Below, in pieces: positions 1 through 10,060 of a stretch of 64,000 bases of DNA. A model generated the notes under the pieces. It searched no databases. It was not told the origin of the DNA and saw only the letters and a program-made list of their open reading frames with translations. Source of the stretch: Actinoplanes sp. SE50/110 (GTDB lineage Bacteria > Actinomycetota > Actinomycetes > Mycobacteriales > Micromonosporaceae); NCBI RefSeq assembly GCF_900119315.1, contig NZ_LT827010.1, forward strand, positions 2,575,001 to 2,639,000. Direction: 5' to 3'. Both the position numbers and the translations under genes were made by a program. Each line of letters begins with the position of its first letter. Within the stretch, counting starts at the first letter, position 1.

Positions 1-1729
<1,729 letters not shown>

Positions 1730-1826
1730 CTAAATTTTCTGCTTGCGTCCACTGTGTGATTCACAGCAAACGAACAACCACCCCGGTTCAAGAGTGCCGG
1801 GTTGCTGGTTTGTTCTGCTGATGGCT

Positions 1827-1943
1827 GTTTCGGTGGTCATAGCGGAGGGGAAACGCCCGGTTACATTCCGAACCCGGTAGCTAAGCCCTCCAGCGCCGAT
1901 GGTACTGCACTCGGGAGGGTGTGGGAGAGTAGGACGCCGCCGG
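1827..1943 (+). rRNA. rrf: 5S ribosomal RNA
   Basis: A segment of about 117 nt, starting gtttcggtggtcatagcg and ending at gacgccgccgg, has the conserved 5S core (cgaacccggtagctaagcc; gggagagtagg). It follows the 23S gene after a spacer of about 97 nt that holds no tRNA, the usual 23S-5S order. Ends are estimated from the pairing of the terminal stem, so they may be off by a few bases. Confidence 0.95.
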
Positions 1944-1955
1944 ACTCAACTTGAA

Positions 1956-1993
1956 GAAACGCCCACCCGGGAACGGGTGGGCGTTTCTTTTTG
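1956..1993 (+). terminator. Intrinsic terminator of the rRNA operon
   Basis: A perfect 14-bp stem (GAAACGCCCACCCG pairing with CGGGTGGGCGTTTC) closes a GGAA loop and is followed at once by TTTTTGTCTTTT. It lies 12 nt after the 5S gene and is a textbook rho-independent terminator. Confidence 0.95.
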
Positions 1994-2000
1994 TCTTTTC

Positions 2001-2033
2001 AGGCCCATTCCGGGATCCGGGTGGGCCTTTCTT
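2001..2033 (+). terminator. Second terminator-like hairpin after the rRNA operon
   Basis: AGGCCCA pairs with TGGGCCT around a smaller CCGG/CCGG inner hairpin, followed by TTCTTG. It begins about 10 nt after the main terminator and probably acts as a backup stop for the heavily transcribed rRNA operon. Confidence 0.7.
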
Positions 2034-2192
2034 GTGTGCTTGTTCGGGGTGGCGCGAGGTTGTCGGGCCGTGGCGGCTGCGGTCGCGGTCTTCGCCTCAG
2101 CAGGTGGGTGGTGGTGGCTGGGGTCGGCCTCCGGTTCGGGAGGTGGGCGCCCGGGGCTTGGTTTGTGGTGTTGGGTGTGGCCGGCCAGGGCG

Positions 2193-2630
2193 TCAGGTCC
2201 GATCGCCGGTTATGTAATCGGCGAGGGTGGTGCGTTCGGTTTCGAGCTCGTCGATTCGATTTTTGACCACGTCGCCGATGGAGACTATTCCGGTTAGGTG
2301 CCCGTTCTGGACGACCGGGACGTGGCGGAAACGGTTGTCGGTCATCAGGCGTTCGACATCCTCCAGTTGGGCGTCCGGGGAGACGGTTCGGACCTGGGTG
2401 GTCTGGATGGAGCTGACCGGGTCGGTCAGGACTGACGGGCCGTGGCTGGCCAAGGCCCGGACTATGTCTCGTTCGCTGACGATGCCGGCTACCGCGGTGC
2501 CGTCCCGGGAGACGATCGCGGCGCCGATCCTGTGGTGGGCCAGCTTGGCGATCAAGCCCTCCACGGAGAGGTCGGGTGGGACTGTCACTACTCCGGTGCC
2601 TTTGACGCGCAGGATGTCACTGATCCGCAT
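2193..2630 (-). CDS. CBS domain protein
   Basis: A 145-residue cytoplasmic protein made almost entirely of two CBS domains, roughly residues 8-62 and 72-130. Such a pair (Bateman module) usually binds adenine nucleotides or related ligands and senses energy or redox state. The repeated pattern is visible: AAIVSRDGTAVAGIVSERDI in the first and HVPVVQNGHLTGIVSIGDV in the second. No catalytic domain is fused. The ATG at 2630 has AGGAGAGCCC upstream. The gene is monocistronic and convergent with the rRNA operon. The family is safe; the ligand and partner are unknown. Confidence 0.88.
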   Translation of the reverse strand: MRISDILRVKGTGVVTVPPDLSVEGLIAKLAHHRIGAAIVSRDGTAVAGIVSERDIVRALASHGPSVLTDPVSSIQTTQVRTVSPDAQLEDVERLMTDNRFRHVPVVQNGHLTGIVSIGDVVKNRIDELETERTTLADYITGDRT

Positions 2631-3034
2631 GGGCTCTCCTTGTGGTGTTCGGCCCCCGTGCTCCCCTCTATCCCTCCTGACTTCTATGCCGAAAAGGCAG
2701 CCCCAAAGTCAAGCCCTACCGGTGTACGCCTTGCGTCCGCTCTCCTCCCCGGCCGTCGCCGTCGACTGTGGCTGCGTGGTCACGCGTGCATGTTCGGCCT
2801 GTTCAGTAGGGCTCTACGGCAGGGCGGAGGTCATCGTCGGCCGGGTGCGGCGACTACCGCGAATCGCATGGCGGGTTTGGTGGTTGTGGGGTGATGTCGG
2901 GGGATCTGTCGCATGGGGGACAACGTTGGGGTGACTGTGCGGTTAGGTTCGGTGACAGAGGGGATTGAGAGCGGGGGTTGAAGGGGCATAAGTGCGGCAT
3001 AGCGGCCCTATCCACCACTTAGGAGAGGTGAGCG
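2631..3034. other. Intergenic region without a recognisable gene
   Basis: This 404-bp stretch separates two divergent genes, so it should hold both promoters. No convincing coding frame, RNA gene or strong inverted repeat was found. The only clear signal is the Shine-Dalgarno AGGAGAGG at 3021-3028 for the gene that follows. Confidence 0.5.
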
Positions 3035-3292
3035 ATGACAACGAACGCGCCCGACAAGGTTCGTGACTCGTATGATTCGGCGGAGTCGGAGTCCAGTCCG
3101 TCCAAGGTTCGCCGGGCGGTGACTGCGGTTCGCACGTCCCGGCCTGCTCAGGCGGCCACTACCCATCGCAAACCCTTGGCCGCCACGGTGCTTGCCCTCG
3201 CCGCGGCTGCTGCGGCGGCGACCGCGATTCTCCGGAAGCGGGCGGCCAAGCCGCGGCGTTCCGCCTGGCGGCCGGGATTCCTCAGCCGCTGA
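3035..3292 (+). CDS. Small predicted single-pass membrane protein, unknown function
   Basis: An 85-residue protein. Residues 1-45 are polar and charged, with several Ser/Glu and Arg/Lys residues. An Ala-rich hydrophobic stretch (residues about 47-64, ATVLALAAAAAAATAIL) could span the membrane. The tail is strongly basic (RKRAAKPRRSAWRPG). The start ATG follows AGGAGAGGTGAGCG at ideal spacing, which supports real translation. No family was recognised. The basic tail could sit on the cytoplasmic face or contact DNA or lipid; that is a guess. Confidence 0.6.
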   Translation: MTTNAPDKVRDSYDSAESESSPSKVRRAVTAVRTSRPAQAATTHRKPLAATVLALAAAAAAATAILRKRAAKPRRSAWRPGFLSR

Positions 3293-3324
3293 TCTTTCGC
3301 ACCGGCCGGCGCCGTCGCCTCCTC

Positions 3325-3668
3325 CAGGCGGCGGCGCCCCGCACTGCCCGGGGAGAGGCGCTTCGTTCAGGCGGCGGCGCCCCGCACTGCCCGGGGAGAG
3401 GCGCTTCGTTCAGGCGGCGGCGCCCCGCACTGCCCGGGGAGAGGCGCTTCGTTCAGGCGGCGGCGCCTCTCGCTGCCGCGCGGGAGGGTTGCTTTATCCA
3501 GGCGACGGCGCCTCGCACTGCCGCGCGGAAGGGGCCGTGTCCAGGCGGCGGCGCCCCACGGCCCCGCGGGAGGGACGCGTTGTTCAGGCGGCGGCCCTCG
3601 CTGTGGGTTCGAGGTGCGCTTCCTCAACGCGCGGCGTGCCTCATTCTCCGCCCGAGGGGTGCCTAGTT
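3325..3668. repeat. GC-rich tandem repeat array, 43-bp period
   Basis: Units begin at 3325, 3368, 3411, 3454, 3499, 3542 and 3585, with decayed units in phase at 3627 and 3669. The first three are essentially identical: they start CAGGCGGCGGCGCCCCGCAC and end GAGAGGCGCTTCGTT. Each contains the palindrome GGCGCC. The array fills the gap between the small membrane gene and the stop codon of the minus-strand radical SAM gene at 3663, and its phase runs into the last codons of that gene. Confidence 0.9.
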
Positions 3669-4946
3669 CGGGCGGCGGGGGTGCCCGGCGTTGTTTGTTG
3701 TCGGGGCGGCGGGCCAGGTGGCGGGGATGCGTTCCAGGAGGCCGCCGGCGAAGGTGGTGTGCAGGTCCAAGGGCTTCAAATGGACGTAGCCGATGTGGCA
3801 GTCGCAGATCGTGGTGGTGCAGGGGCGGGGGCGGAGGGCGGCGCGCCAGGAATTGTCGTACAGGTTGCCGATCGGGGTTGTGATGAAGTGGCAGCGGCGG
3901 ACGGTGCCGTCGCCCAGGACCGAGATGACGGATTCGCCGGTGTGGCAGGGTTGGTTCAGGGAGGCGTGGGGGCGGACGCTGTAGCCGAAGAGCGGGTCAA
4001 TCGCCGTCCAGTCGGCCTCCTCGTCCGGGGTGTAGTGCTTTCCCTCGGCCGCGTTCACCCACAGGTAGATCTCCGGGGGGAGAGCGGCTCTCAAGGCTCG
4101 GGCCTCGGTGAGGTGCTCCGGGAATCCCACTATGCCGACCGAGAAGCGGATACCCAGGCGCAGCAGGCTGGTGCAGCGGGACAGGAAGCGGGCGCGGGTT
4201 ACCTGGCCGGGGTGGTAGGTGGTCCAGAGGGCCAGGGCATCGGGCTTGGCGGCGGTCAGCCAGTCGGGGCGGGCGGCCAGATTGGTCTGGATCGCCACTC
4301 GGTCGACGTGCGGCAGGTGGGAGAGGGTGATCATCGTGTCCCGGTACCAGCTACGGGTCAGCGCCTCGCCCCACGGGGTGAACAGGATCGACAGGCGGGT
4401 CTCGGTGGTGGCGGCGGCCCAGGCTGTGAAACGTTCCAGGGCGGTGCGGTCCCGACGCAGCAGGGCCGGTGGGTCGTGGTGCTTGGCGAAAGGGCAGTAC
4501 GGGCAGTCGTAGTTGCAGCTGGCCAGCGGCCCGCGGTAGAGCACGGTCAGGGTTGGCGGCAACGGCGCGAGATCCCCGGCCGGCTCCGCCGGTCGTCGCA
4601 CGGTGGGCAGCGGCAGCAGAGTGACCGGCGCGGAACCGGCCGCCACAGCAGATGCGGATGGCAGGCGGGGTGCCGCGGCCGGTGCGGATGGCAGGCGGGG
4701 TGCCGCGGCCGGTGCGGATGGCAGGCCGGACGCCGCAGCCGGCGCAGACGCAAGCCCGAGCGACGCAGAAGGATCACCCCCGGACGCCGGGGAAGGAGCG
4801 GCCCCGGCGCTCGGAGGAGGAGCGCCGTCGAGGCCCGGGAAAGGGGCGGCGTCGCGGGTTGGCGGGACAGCCTCCGGTGCCGGGGCGGGGGAGCGGCCGG
4901 CTGCTGGCGGACGGACGAGGCCCGATGCTCGGGGAGGTGCCGTCAT
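3663..4946 (-). CDS. STM4011-family radical SAM protein
   Basis: Radical SAM enzyme of 427 residues. The iron-sulfur ligands are visible as CNYDCPYC (Cys144, Cys148, Cys151), so it should cleave S-adenosylmethionine to a 5'-deoxyadenosyl radical. The conserved catalytic region runs from about residue 130 to the end. The first 130 residues are a Pro/Ala-rich low-complexity extension containing 10-residue repeats (LPSAPAAAPR). The ATG overlaps the stop of the upstream STM4012-type gene as ATGA, which decides the start and implies translational coupling; a later start near residue 130 would give a more usual length. The substrate is unknown. Family naming is from recall of the Salmonella STM4011-4015 cluster. 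Confidence 0.85.
   Translation of the reverse strand: MTAPPRASGLVRPPAAGRSPAPAPEAVPPTRDAAPFPGLDGAPPPSAGAAPSPASGGDPSASLGLASAPAAASGLPSAPAAAPRLPSAPAAAPRLPSASAVAAGSAPVTLLPLPTVRRPAEPAGDLAPLPPTLTVLYRGPLASCNYDCPYCPFAKHHDPPALLRRDRTALERFTAWAAATTETRLSILFTPWGEALTRSWYRDTMITLSHLPHVDRVAIQTNLAARPDWLTAAKPDALALWTTYHPGQVTRARFLSRCTSLLRLGIRFSVGIVGFPEHLTEARALRAALPPEIYLWVNAAEGKHYTPDEEADWTAIDPLFGYSVRPHASLNQPCHTGESVISVLGDGTVRRCHFITTPIGNLYDNSWRAALRPRPCTTTICDCHIGYVHLKPLDLHTTFAGGLLERIPATWPAAPTTNNAGHPRRPN
4658..4747. repeat. In-frame 30-bp tandem repeat in the radical SAM gene
   Basis: Three copies of a 30-bp unit (GATGGCAGGCGGGGTGCCGC and ten more bases) start at 4658, 4688 and 4718. They are in frame and encode the repeated LPSAPAAAPR block in the N-terminal extension of the minus-strand radical SAM protein. 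Confidence 0.9.
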
Positions 4947-6238
4947 CGGAGGTGGTATCCGGCCATGGCGGTGCGGACCTGGGCTGAGGTGAGCCATGGG
5001 CCGATGGCGTCGGAGCGTTCCAGGCCGGCCGGGGTGAGACGGAGGGTGCCGGGGTGGGTGAGGCCGGTGTCGGACAGGACAGCGAGCTGGGGGAAGTCGG
5101 CGACCGGGTCGGCGCCGAAGCGTCGACGGTAGGCGGAGATGTCGACGCCGTCGGCGCGGAGCAGGGATTTGATCAGCCAACGGCGGCGTTGCTCGGCGGG
5201 GGAGAGGGCGAAGCCGACCTCGGCGTAGGCGAAGTCGGCGGGTGGACGGGACAGGTAGTCATCGAGGACCGCGCGGACCTCGGTGACCGAGACCGCGTAG
5301 TCGAACGAGTAATGCAGGTCGCGGGTGTAGGAGCGGGCGCCGCAGCCGAGGCCGATCATGCCGTCGTCCTGGCAGGAGTAGTCGGGGCCGTCGTCGGCGG
5401 CGGCCGGGAGGCGGAACTGCCGCATCGACTCCTGCCGGTAGCCGGCCGCGAGGAGTGTGTCGCGGCCCTGGCGGTAGAGGGCCAGCCGCTGGGCGTCCCA
5501 GTCGTCGCGGGTGGCCGCGCGCCGGCCCAGGCCGGTCAGCGGGCGGACGTAGAGCGGATAGAGGAAGATCTCCTCGGGGCGCCAGGCGAGCGCCGCGTCC
5601 AAACTCTGCCGCCACGTGTCGGCGGTCTGGCCGTCGATGCCGTAGATCAGGTCCAGGTTGAGGACCGGGACCCGGGCGTCGCGGATCGCGGCGAGGGCGC
5701 GTTCGACGTCGGCGCGGCGTTGCGGGCGGCCGGCCGCGTGGGCCTCGGCGTCCAGGAAGCTCTGCACACCGATGCTGACCCGGGTGGTGCCGTACCCGGT
5801 GAGCACCGCCAGACGGTCGGGGGTGGCGGTGGCCGGTGACGTCTCCACCGACAGCGGGATGCCGGGCAGCCGGGCGCCCATCACCGTGGTGCAGATGTCG
5901 AAGAGCGCGGCGAGCTCGTCCGCCTCCAGATAGGTCGGGGTGCCACCGCCGATCGCGGCGCGGGCGAACACGGCGCCGTCGAGCGCGACCCGGGACGCCT
6001 GGTGGCGCAGCTGCCGCAGATACGCGGTGACCTGCTCGGCGGGGGCGCCGGTGCGGGTGAACAGGTTGCAGAAGCCGCAGCGCATCTCGCAGAACGGCAC
6101 GTGCACGTAGAGGAAGAGGGCGTCGCGCGGCTCGTCGCGCCAGACGTCGGCGAGCGCGGGGCGCGGGTCGAGCGGGCGGTACGACGTCTTGTGCGGATAC
6201 GCGTACAGGTAGCCCTGGTAGGGCGAGCCGTCGATCAT
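4943..6238 (-). CDS. STM4012-family radical SAM protein (HemW/coproporphyrinogen oxidase-like)
   Basis: A 431-residue radical SAM protein of the HemW-like class. VPFCEMRCGFCNLF carries the CxxxCxxC cluster motif (Cys50, Cys54, Cys57), followed by GGGTPTYLE and an ETSPATAT segment typical of the TIM barrel. The C-terminal part resembles the winged-helix tail of HemW-type proteins (LIKSLLRADGVDISAYRRRFG). The start ATG at 6238 overlaps the stop of the hydrolase gene as ATGA. Second-last gene of a four-gene coupled operon. It is often annotated as coproporphyrinogen III oxidase, but the context argues for a different, unknown substrate. Confidence 0.88.
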   Translation of the reverse strand: MIDGSPYQGYLYAYPHKTSYRPLDPRPALADVWRDEPRDALFLYVHVPFCEMRCGFCNLFTRTGAPAEQVTAYLRQLRHQASRVALDGAVFARAAIGGGTPTYLEADELAALFDICTTVMGARLPGIPLSVETSPATATPDRLAVLTGYGTTRVSIGVQSFLDAEAHAAGRPQRRADVERALAAIRDARVPVLNLDLIYGIDGQTADTWRQSLDAALAWRPEEIFLYPLYVRPLTGLGRRAATRDDWDAQRLALYRQGRDTLLAAGYRQESMRQFRLPAAADDGPDYSCQDDGMIGLGCGARSYTRDLHYSFDYAVSVTEVRAVLDDYLSRPPADFAYAEVGFALSPAEQRRRWLIKSLLRADGVDISAYRRRFGADPVADFPQLAVLSDTGLTHPGTLRLTPAGLERSDAIGPWLTSAQVRTAMAGYHLR

Positions 6239-7017
6239 GACGCCGCCGGGAGGGTGAAGTCCGCGTACGGCACCGTCCACACCACCTCGTGACCGATGCG
6301 GTGACCGGTGTGGCCGTCCTCGCCGTACGCCGTGCCGTGGTCGGAGCAGAGGATGGTGAACACCGGCCGTCCGCGTCCCCGCACCAGCGCGAACAGCCGG
6401 GGCAGCAGCCCGTCGACGTATTCGAGCGCGGCACCGTGGCTGACCACGGTGTCCTCCGCGAGCCCGGCGTAGTGCCGGTTCGGTTGGTGCATCGCGGCGA
6501 CGTTGAGGAACGTGAAGACCGGCTGCCCGGGCGGGACCGCGGCCAGCGAGATCGCGAGCCGGTCGAGCTGAGCGCCGAGGCAGTCGGGAGCGGTCACCCC
6601 GAACGACGGCTCCCAGTGCGCCTCGGTGAACAGCCCGGGCAGCACCGAGCCGAGTGCGGTGCGCCGGTTGAAGAAGCCGACGCCGCCCAGGCAGAGCGTG
6701 TGATAGCCGTGCCGGGCGAGCGCGGTGGGCAGGTCGGGCACGTCGAAGACCCAGGTGTCCGGCCCGGTGCTCGCGCTGCCGGGGAAGGCGGCCGCGAAGA
6801 GTCGGGGCCCGGGGGTGGGCAGGAAACCGGCGAAGAACGCGTGGTGCGCGGCGTAGGTGAAGCTCGCCGGCGACTGGCGCCGTTCCCATCGGCCGCCGGG
6901 CAGCACCCGGGACAGGTGCGGGGTGCGCCCGGTCGCGGCCAGCTCGGCGGCCACGTCGTAGCGCAGCGTGTCCAGGGTGACCATCAGGATGTCGTGGCTG
7001 CCGATCAGGGTGCGCAT
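6235..7017 (-). CDS. STM4013/SEN3800-family hydrolase (alkaline phosphatase superfamily)
   Basis: A 260-residue sulfatase/phosphatase-fold protein without a signal peptide, so probably cytoplasmic. Metal-site motifs are visible: VTLDTLRYD near the N-terminus and CSDHGTAYGEDGHTGHRIGH near residues 225-245. The segment SPASFTYAAHHAFFAG sits where the nucleophile of the superfamily lies. It has no Cys-x-Pro-x-Arg, so it is not a formylglycine sulfatase; a Ser or Thr nucleophile is inferred. The ATG lies 1 nt after the stop of the upstream LRR gene, and its stop overlaps the next gene by 4 nt. Likely acts with the two radical SAM proteins. Confidence 0.85.
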   Translation of the reverse strand: MRTLIGSHDILMVTLDTLRYDVAAELAATGRTPHLSRVLPGGRWERRQSPASFTYAAHHAFFAGFLPTPGPRLFAAAFPGSASTGPDTWVFDVPDLPTALARHGYHTLCLGGVGFFNRRTALGSVLPGLFTEAHWEPSFGVTAPDCLGAQLDRLAISLAAVPPGQPVFTFLNVAAMHQPNRHYAGLAEDTVVSHGAALEYVDGLLPRLFALVRGRGRPVFTILCSDHGTAYGEDGHTGHRIGHEVVWTVPYADFTLPAAS

Positions 7018-7018
7018 G

Positions 7019-7951
7019 TCACTCCGAGACCGCGGTGTACCGGTAGGCGACGTCGTCGAAGACGTCGTCCTCCTGCGGGTCGTCGATGTCCACCTCGACG
7101 CCGGGCAGGGCGCCGACCACGGCGGCGGCGACCTCCGCGGACATGTAGTGGTGGCGCAGGTCGAGCCGGCGCAGATGGGTGAGCGGCTGGCCGGCCAGCA
7201 GCGCGGTGGCGCCGGTGTCGCCGAGCGTGCCCATCGACAGGTCGAGCGACTCCAGCCGGGCGACGACCGGCGCCTGGGCGAGCGCGACCGCGATCTCGTC
7301 GGCGGACTCGGCGTTGCGCAGCCCGAGCCGGCGCAGCCGCGGGAACAGCGTGCCGTCGAGCAGCGGGCGCAGGTCGGCGAGGCTGGTGTCACCGCCGTAC
7401 TCGCTGGTGCCCAACCACAGCTCCAGGTCGGTGAGCTCGGGGAACGAGGAGGCGAGCACGGCGGTGGTGAAGGCGGAGCCCAGGCCGCCGCTCTCCACGA
7501 CCAGGCGGCGCAGGCTGTCGTTGCGCACCGGGGAGAACCGGAAGTCCTCACCGCCGCGCACCTGCAGGGCCCGCAGCGCGGGGAACGCGGTGAGCAGCGG
7601 GCTGACGTCGCCCACCTTCATCCAGGAGACCTCGCACTCGTCGCCGGTGATGTCGCCGAGGAACAGCGCGCGCAGCCGGGGCAGGCGCGGGGCGGCGTCG
7701 ACCAGCTGCCGGATCGGGGCCGGGCGGAACGCCGCATAGCCCCAGGCGCCGATGACCAGCGTCTCGGTGGTGGCGCCCCGGTCGGCGACGAAGCCCTCGA
7801 ACATGTCGCGGAAGCCGTCGGAGAGCACGCCCTCCTGGTCCATCTCGTCGTCGTGCCAGGCGACGGACCAGGCGGTGGCGTCCGGTCGGCCGCCCGGGTA
7901 GTCGGCGACGACCTGGCCGGCGAAGGTCTCGGCGTTCGCGAAGAACGACAT
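7019..7951 (-). CDS. STM4015-family leucine-rich-repeat protein
   Basis: A 310-residue cytoplasmic protein. After an acidic N-terminal domain (about residues 1-110) it has a run of ribonuclease-inhibitor-like LRRs: LRALFLGDIT, LRALQVRGG, LRRLVVESG, LTDLELWLG, LRRLGLRNAE, LESLDLSMG, LRRLDLRHH. The tail is very acidic (DIDDPQEDDVFDDVAY). First gene of the operon; ATG at 7951 with AGGAGCCACCG upstream. An LRR protein coupled to two radical SAM enzymes and a hydrolase could be a substrate-binding adaptor or even the modified protein; this is inference. Confidence 0.82.
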   Translation of the reverse strand: MSFFANAETFAGQVVADYPGGRPDATAWSVAWHDDEMDQEGVLSDGFRDMFEGFVADRGATTETLVIGAWGYAAFRPAPIRQLVDAAPRLPRLRALFLGDITGDECEVSWMKVGDVSPLLTAFPALRALQVRGGEDFRFSPVRNDSLRRLVVESGGLGSAFTTAVLASSFPELTDLELWLGTSEYGGDTSLADLRPLLDGTLFPRLRRLGLRNAESADEIAVALAQAPVVARLESLDLSMGTLGDTGATALLAGQPLTHLRRLDLRHHYMSAEVAAAVVGALPGVEVDIDDPQEDDVFDDVAYRYTAVSE

Positions 7952-8094
7952 CGGTGGCTCCTGTCTCGCGTTCGATCCAGCGGCGAGACCGTAGCAGGAG
8001 GCACCGACAACAGGGGGCGGGCGCCGACGATGGTGTACGACGTCAGCACTGCACCGGTGTGATGCCGGAGGCGCCGAGGTCGACGGTGCGCACG

Positions 8095-9066
8095 TCAGAG
8101 TTCGATGCAGTAGTGCACCTGAGTGTCCTGGGTGATGAAGCCGGCCCTCTCGTACATCGTGAACTCTTTGCTCGAACTGTCCGCGTCGCCCCTGAGGCTG
8201 GCCCGTCCGTAGCCCTGGTCCTGTGCGGCCCGGAGCGTGTGGGAGATCAGGGCTTCGGCCACGCCGCGCTCCTCGTACGCGGGCCGCGTGGCGATGACCC
8301 GGAAATACGCGTCGCGGACGCCGGTCGCCGCCGTTTCCGCCTCCCACGAGACGATCAGGACGATCCCGGCCGCCGTCCCGGTTTCGACGTCACGGAGCAG
8401 GAAGCTCAACTCGGGCCGGAAGTTCGCGTTCACGGCCCAGACCTTCCACTCCTCGGCGCTGAGCGGCGACCGGCCCAAGGCCTGAGCGGCGTCGTTGCGG
8501 ACCGTGCGGAACTCCTCGTCGGTCTCCGCCGTGTAGCTCTCGATGTGCAGACCGTCGGGGATGGGGGCGTCCGGAATGGCGGTGCCGAGCGGATGCCTCA
8601 TGTGCCGGCTCCACTTCGTCGACGTCATGCCCGCCGCGCGGTACAGGGCGACGGCCCCGTGCACGTGCTCGCCGTAGACGGATTCGACGACCAGCTGGAG
8701 CGTGGGGTGATGCCGTGCGTGCAGCGCCTTGGCGGTCGCCAGTCCGTGCTGCATGAGCCTCGTCCCGAGGCCCTGACGGCGATGGGTGGGTCGGACGGCG
8801 CCGGCCGCGTGTACCCGGTGGACGACCTGGGCTGCCGGTTTGTAGTGGACCGCGGAGAAGCCGAGCATCGTCGCGCCGTCGAACACCGCCAGCGTGGACG
8901 TCGGGAGGTCGTCGACCGGTGAGTCCAGTTCCTCGGCCGCGTCCTGCTCGGTGTACTGCCCCCAGACGTGATCCTCGTCGTCGATCGCGTTGAAGAGGTC
9001 GGCCATCGCCGCGGCGTCGGACACGGCCAGCGGGCGCCAGATGAGGTCCCGGGATTCGGCAGTCAT
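8095..9066 (-). CDS. GNAT acetyltransferase with two tandem domains
   Basis: About 323 residues with two GNAT folds. The first (residues about 10-155) has the acetyl-CoA loop VRPTHRRQGLGTRLMQHG. The second (about 175-322) has a decayed form, ATRPAYEERGVAEALISHTL. This duplicated architecture resembles mycothiol-synthase-like and antibiotic-type acetyltransferases. The start is taken at 9066 because AGGG lies 8 nt upstream; an in-frame ATG at 9102 would add 12 residues but has a poor ribosome site. The acceptor substrate is not predictable. Confidence 0.82.
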   Translation of the reverse strand: MTAESRDLIWRPLAVSDAAAMADLFNAIDDEDHVWGQYTEQDAAEELDSPVDDLPTSTLAVFDGATMLGFSAVHYKPAAQVVHRVHAAGAVRPTHRRQGLGTRLMQHGLATAKALHARHHPTLQLVVESVYGEHVHGAVALYRAAGMTSTKWSRHMRHPLGTAIPDAPIPDGLHIESYTAETDEEFRTVRNDAAQALGRSPLSAEEWKVWAVNANFRPELSFLLRDVETGTAAGIVLIVSWEAETAATGVRDAYFRVIATRPAYEERGVAEALISHTLRAAQDQGYGRASLRGDADSSSKEFTMYERAGFITQDTQVHYCIEL

Positions 9067-9135
9067 GATCGGCACCCTAGGGAGCCCGGTGGCGACTGTC
9101 ATCTCTATTTTGGACCCGACGGCACCGGTTCGTGG

Positions 9136-10041
9136 TCAGCATTCTGCCCGGCCGAGACGCCAGTAGCCCATGAAGGCCACCGCCCGGCGATCGACGCCGC
9201 AGGTCGTGACCAGATGGCGGCGCAACGTCCTGATGACGGCGGCCTCGCCGGCGAGCCAGGCGTAGAAGCCGTCGGTGGCGGCGGAGCCGTCCGGCACCTC
9301 CCAGAGCATGTCCGCGTCGACGTCGACGTCCTCCAGCTCGGCGCCGGTGACGCCATTGACGCCGATCACCGCTTGAACGGCCGGGACGAGCTTCGCGCCG
9401 TGGGCGGCGCCGTCCCGCGGGAGCCAGGTGATCCGCACGCCCTCCGGCGCGGTGAGCGGCAGCTCGTCGCCGGTGACCGGTACCTCGAGGACGGCGTCGC
9501 CGCAGGTGGTGGCGGGGAGCGCGGCGAGAATGGCGGCGATCGCGGGGACGGCCGTCTCGTCGCCGGCGAGCAGGACGCGGCTGGTGCCGACCGGCGGGTG
9601 GAAGTCGATGCCGCCGTGCACGCCGGGGAAGTCCGCGTTCGGGCCGAGCAGGCAGGCGATCGAGCCGGGGGCGGCGGTGACCGCCCAGCGGGAGGCGGGA
9701 CCGGTCTCGCCGTGCAGGACCATGTCGATGTCGACCTCGGCGAGGAGGGGGCGGACGGCGCGCACCGTGTACGTCCGGATCGGGTTGCGATGCTCGTCGG
9801 GCAGGGTGCGCCAGGCGGCGAACCAGTCGTCGCCGGTGGGCAGGTGGTCGAGGCCGCTGCCGGGCAGCGGGGGGATCAGCTTGCAGCGCTGGTCGAGGCC
9901 GTTGGCGGCGAACCGGTCGAGGTCGTCGCCGGTGAACGTGACGCGCAGGAAGCTGGGGCTCAGGCGGGTGACCCGGCGGACCTCGACCGGGAAGAAGCGG
10001 AACGGGAGTGCTTCGGTCGATGGCGCAGCGGTCGGGGTCAA
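9136..10041 (-). CDS. Siderophore-interacting protein (NADPH-dependent ferric-siderophore reductase)
   Basis: About 301 residues. It has a ferredoxin-reductase-type FAD-binding barrel (RTYTVR at the flavin site) followed by the SIP C-terminal NAD(P)H domain, with [20 protein letters not shown] at its start and [19 protein letters not shown] near the end. Function in the family: cytoplasmic reduction of ferric siderophores to release iron. The start is a TTG at 10041, chosen because GGGAGG lies 5 nt upstream. A near-perfect IdeR/DmdR iron box lies 20 nt further up, so expression should rise under iron limitation. Confidence 0.9.
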   Translation of the reverse strand: MTPTAAPSTEALPFRFFPVEVRRVTRLSPSFLRVTFTGDDLDRFAANGLDQRCKLIPPLPGSGLDHLPTGDDWFAAWRTLPDEHRNPIRTYTVRAVRPLLAEVDIDMVLHGETGPASRWAVTAAPGSIACLLGPNADFPGVHGGIDFHPPVGTSRVLLAGDETAVPAIAAILAALPATTCGDAVLEVPVTGDELPLTAPEGVRITWLPRDGAAHGAKLVPAVQAVIGVNGVTGAELEDVDVDADMLWEVPDGSAATDGFYAWLAGEAAVIRTLRRHLVTTCGVDRRAVAFMGYWRLGRAEC

Positions 10042-10060
10042 GGTCGCCTCCCGGATCGGT

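Noticed and set aside
3325..3668. Possible CRISPR array
   Set aside because: The 43-bp units are contiguous without variable spacers, and no cas genes are nearby.
3192..5132. A 646-codon plus-strand frame across the repeat array and radical SAM gene
   Set aside because: It is an antisense shadow of a clear minus-strand radical SAM gene and repeated DNA; its protein is low complexity.
4943..6238. Annotation as coproporphyrinogen III oxidase or HemW
   Set aside because: The fold is HemW-like, but the operon context fits the STM4012 family and no heme genes are nearby.
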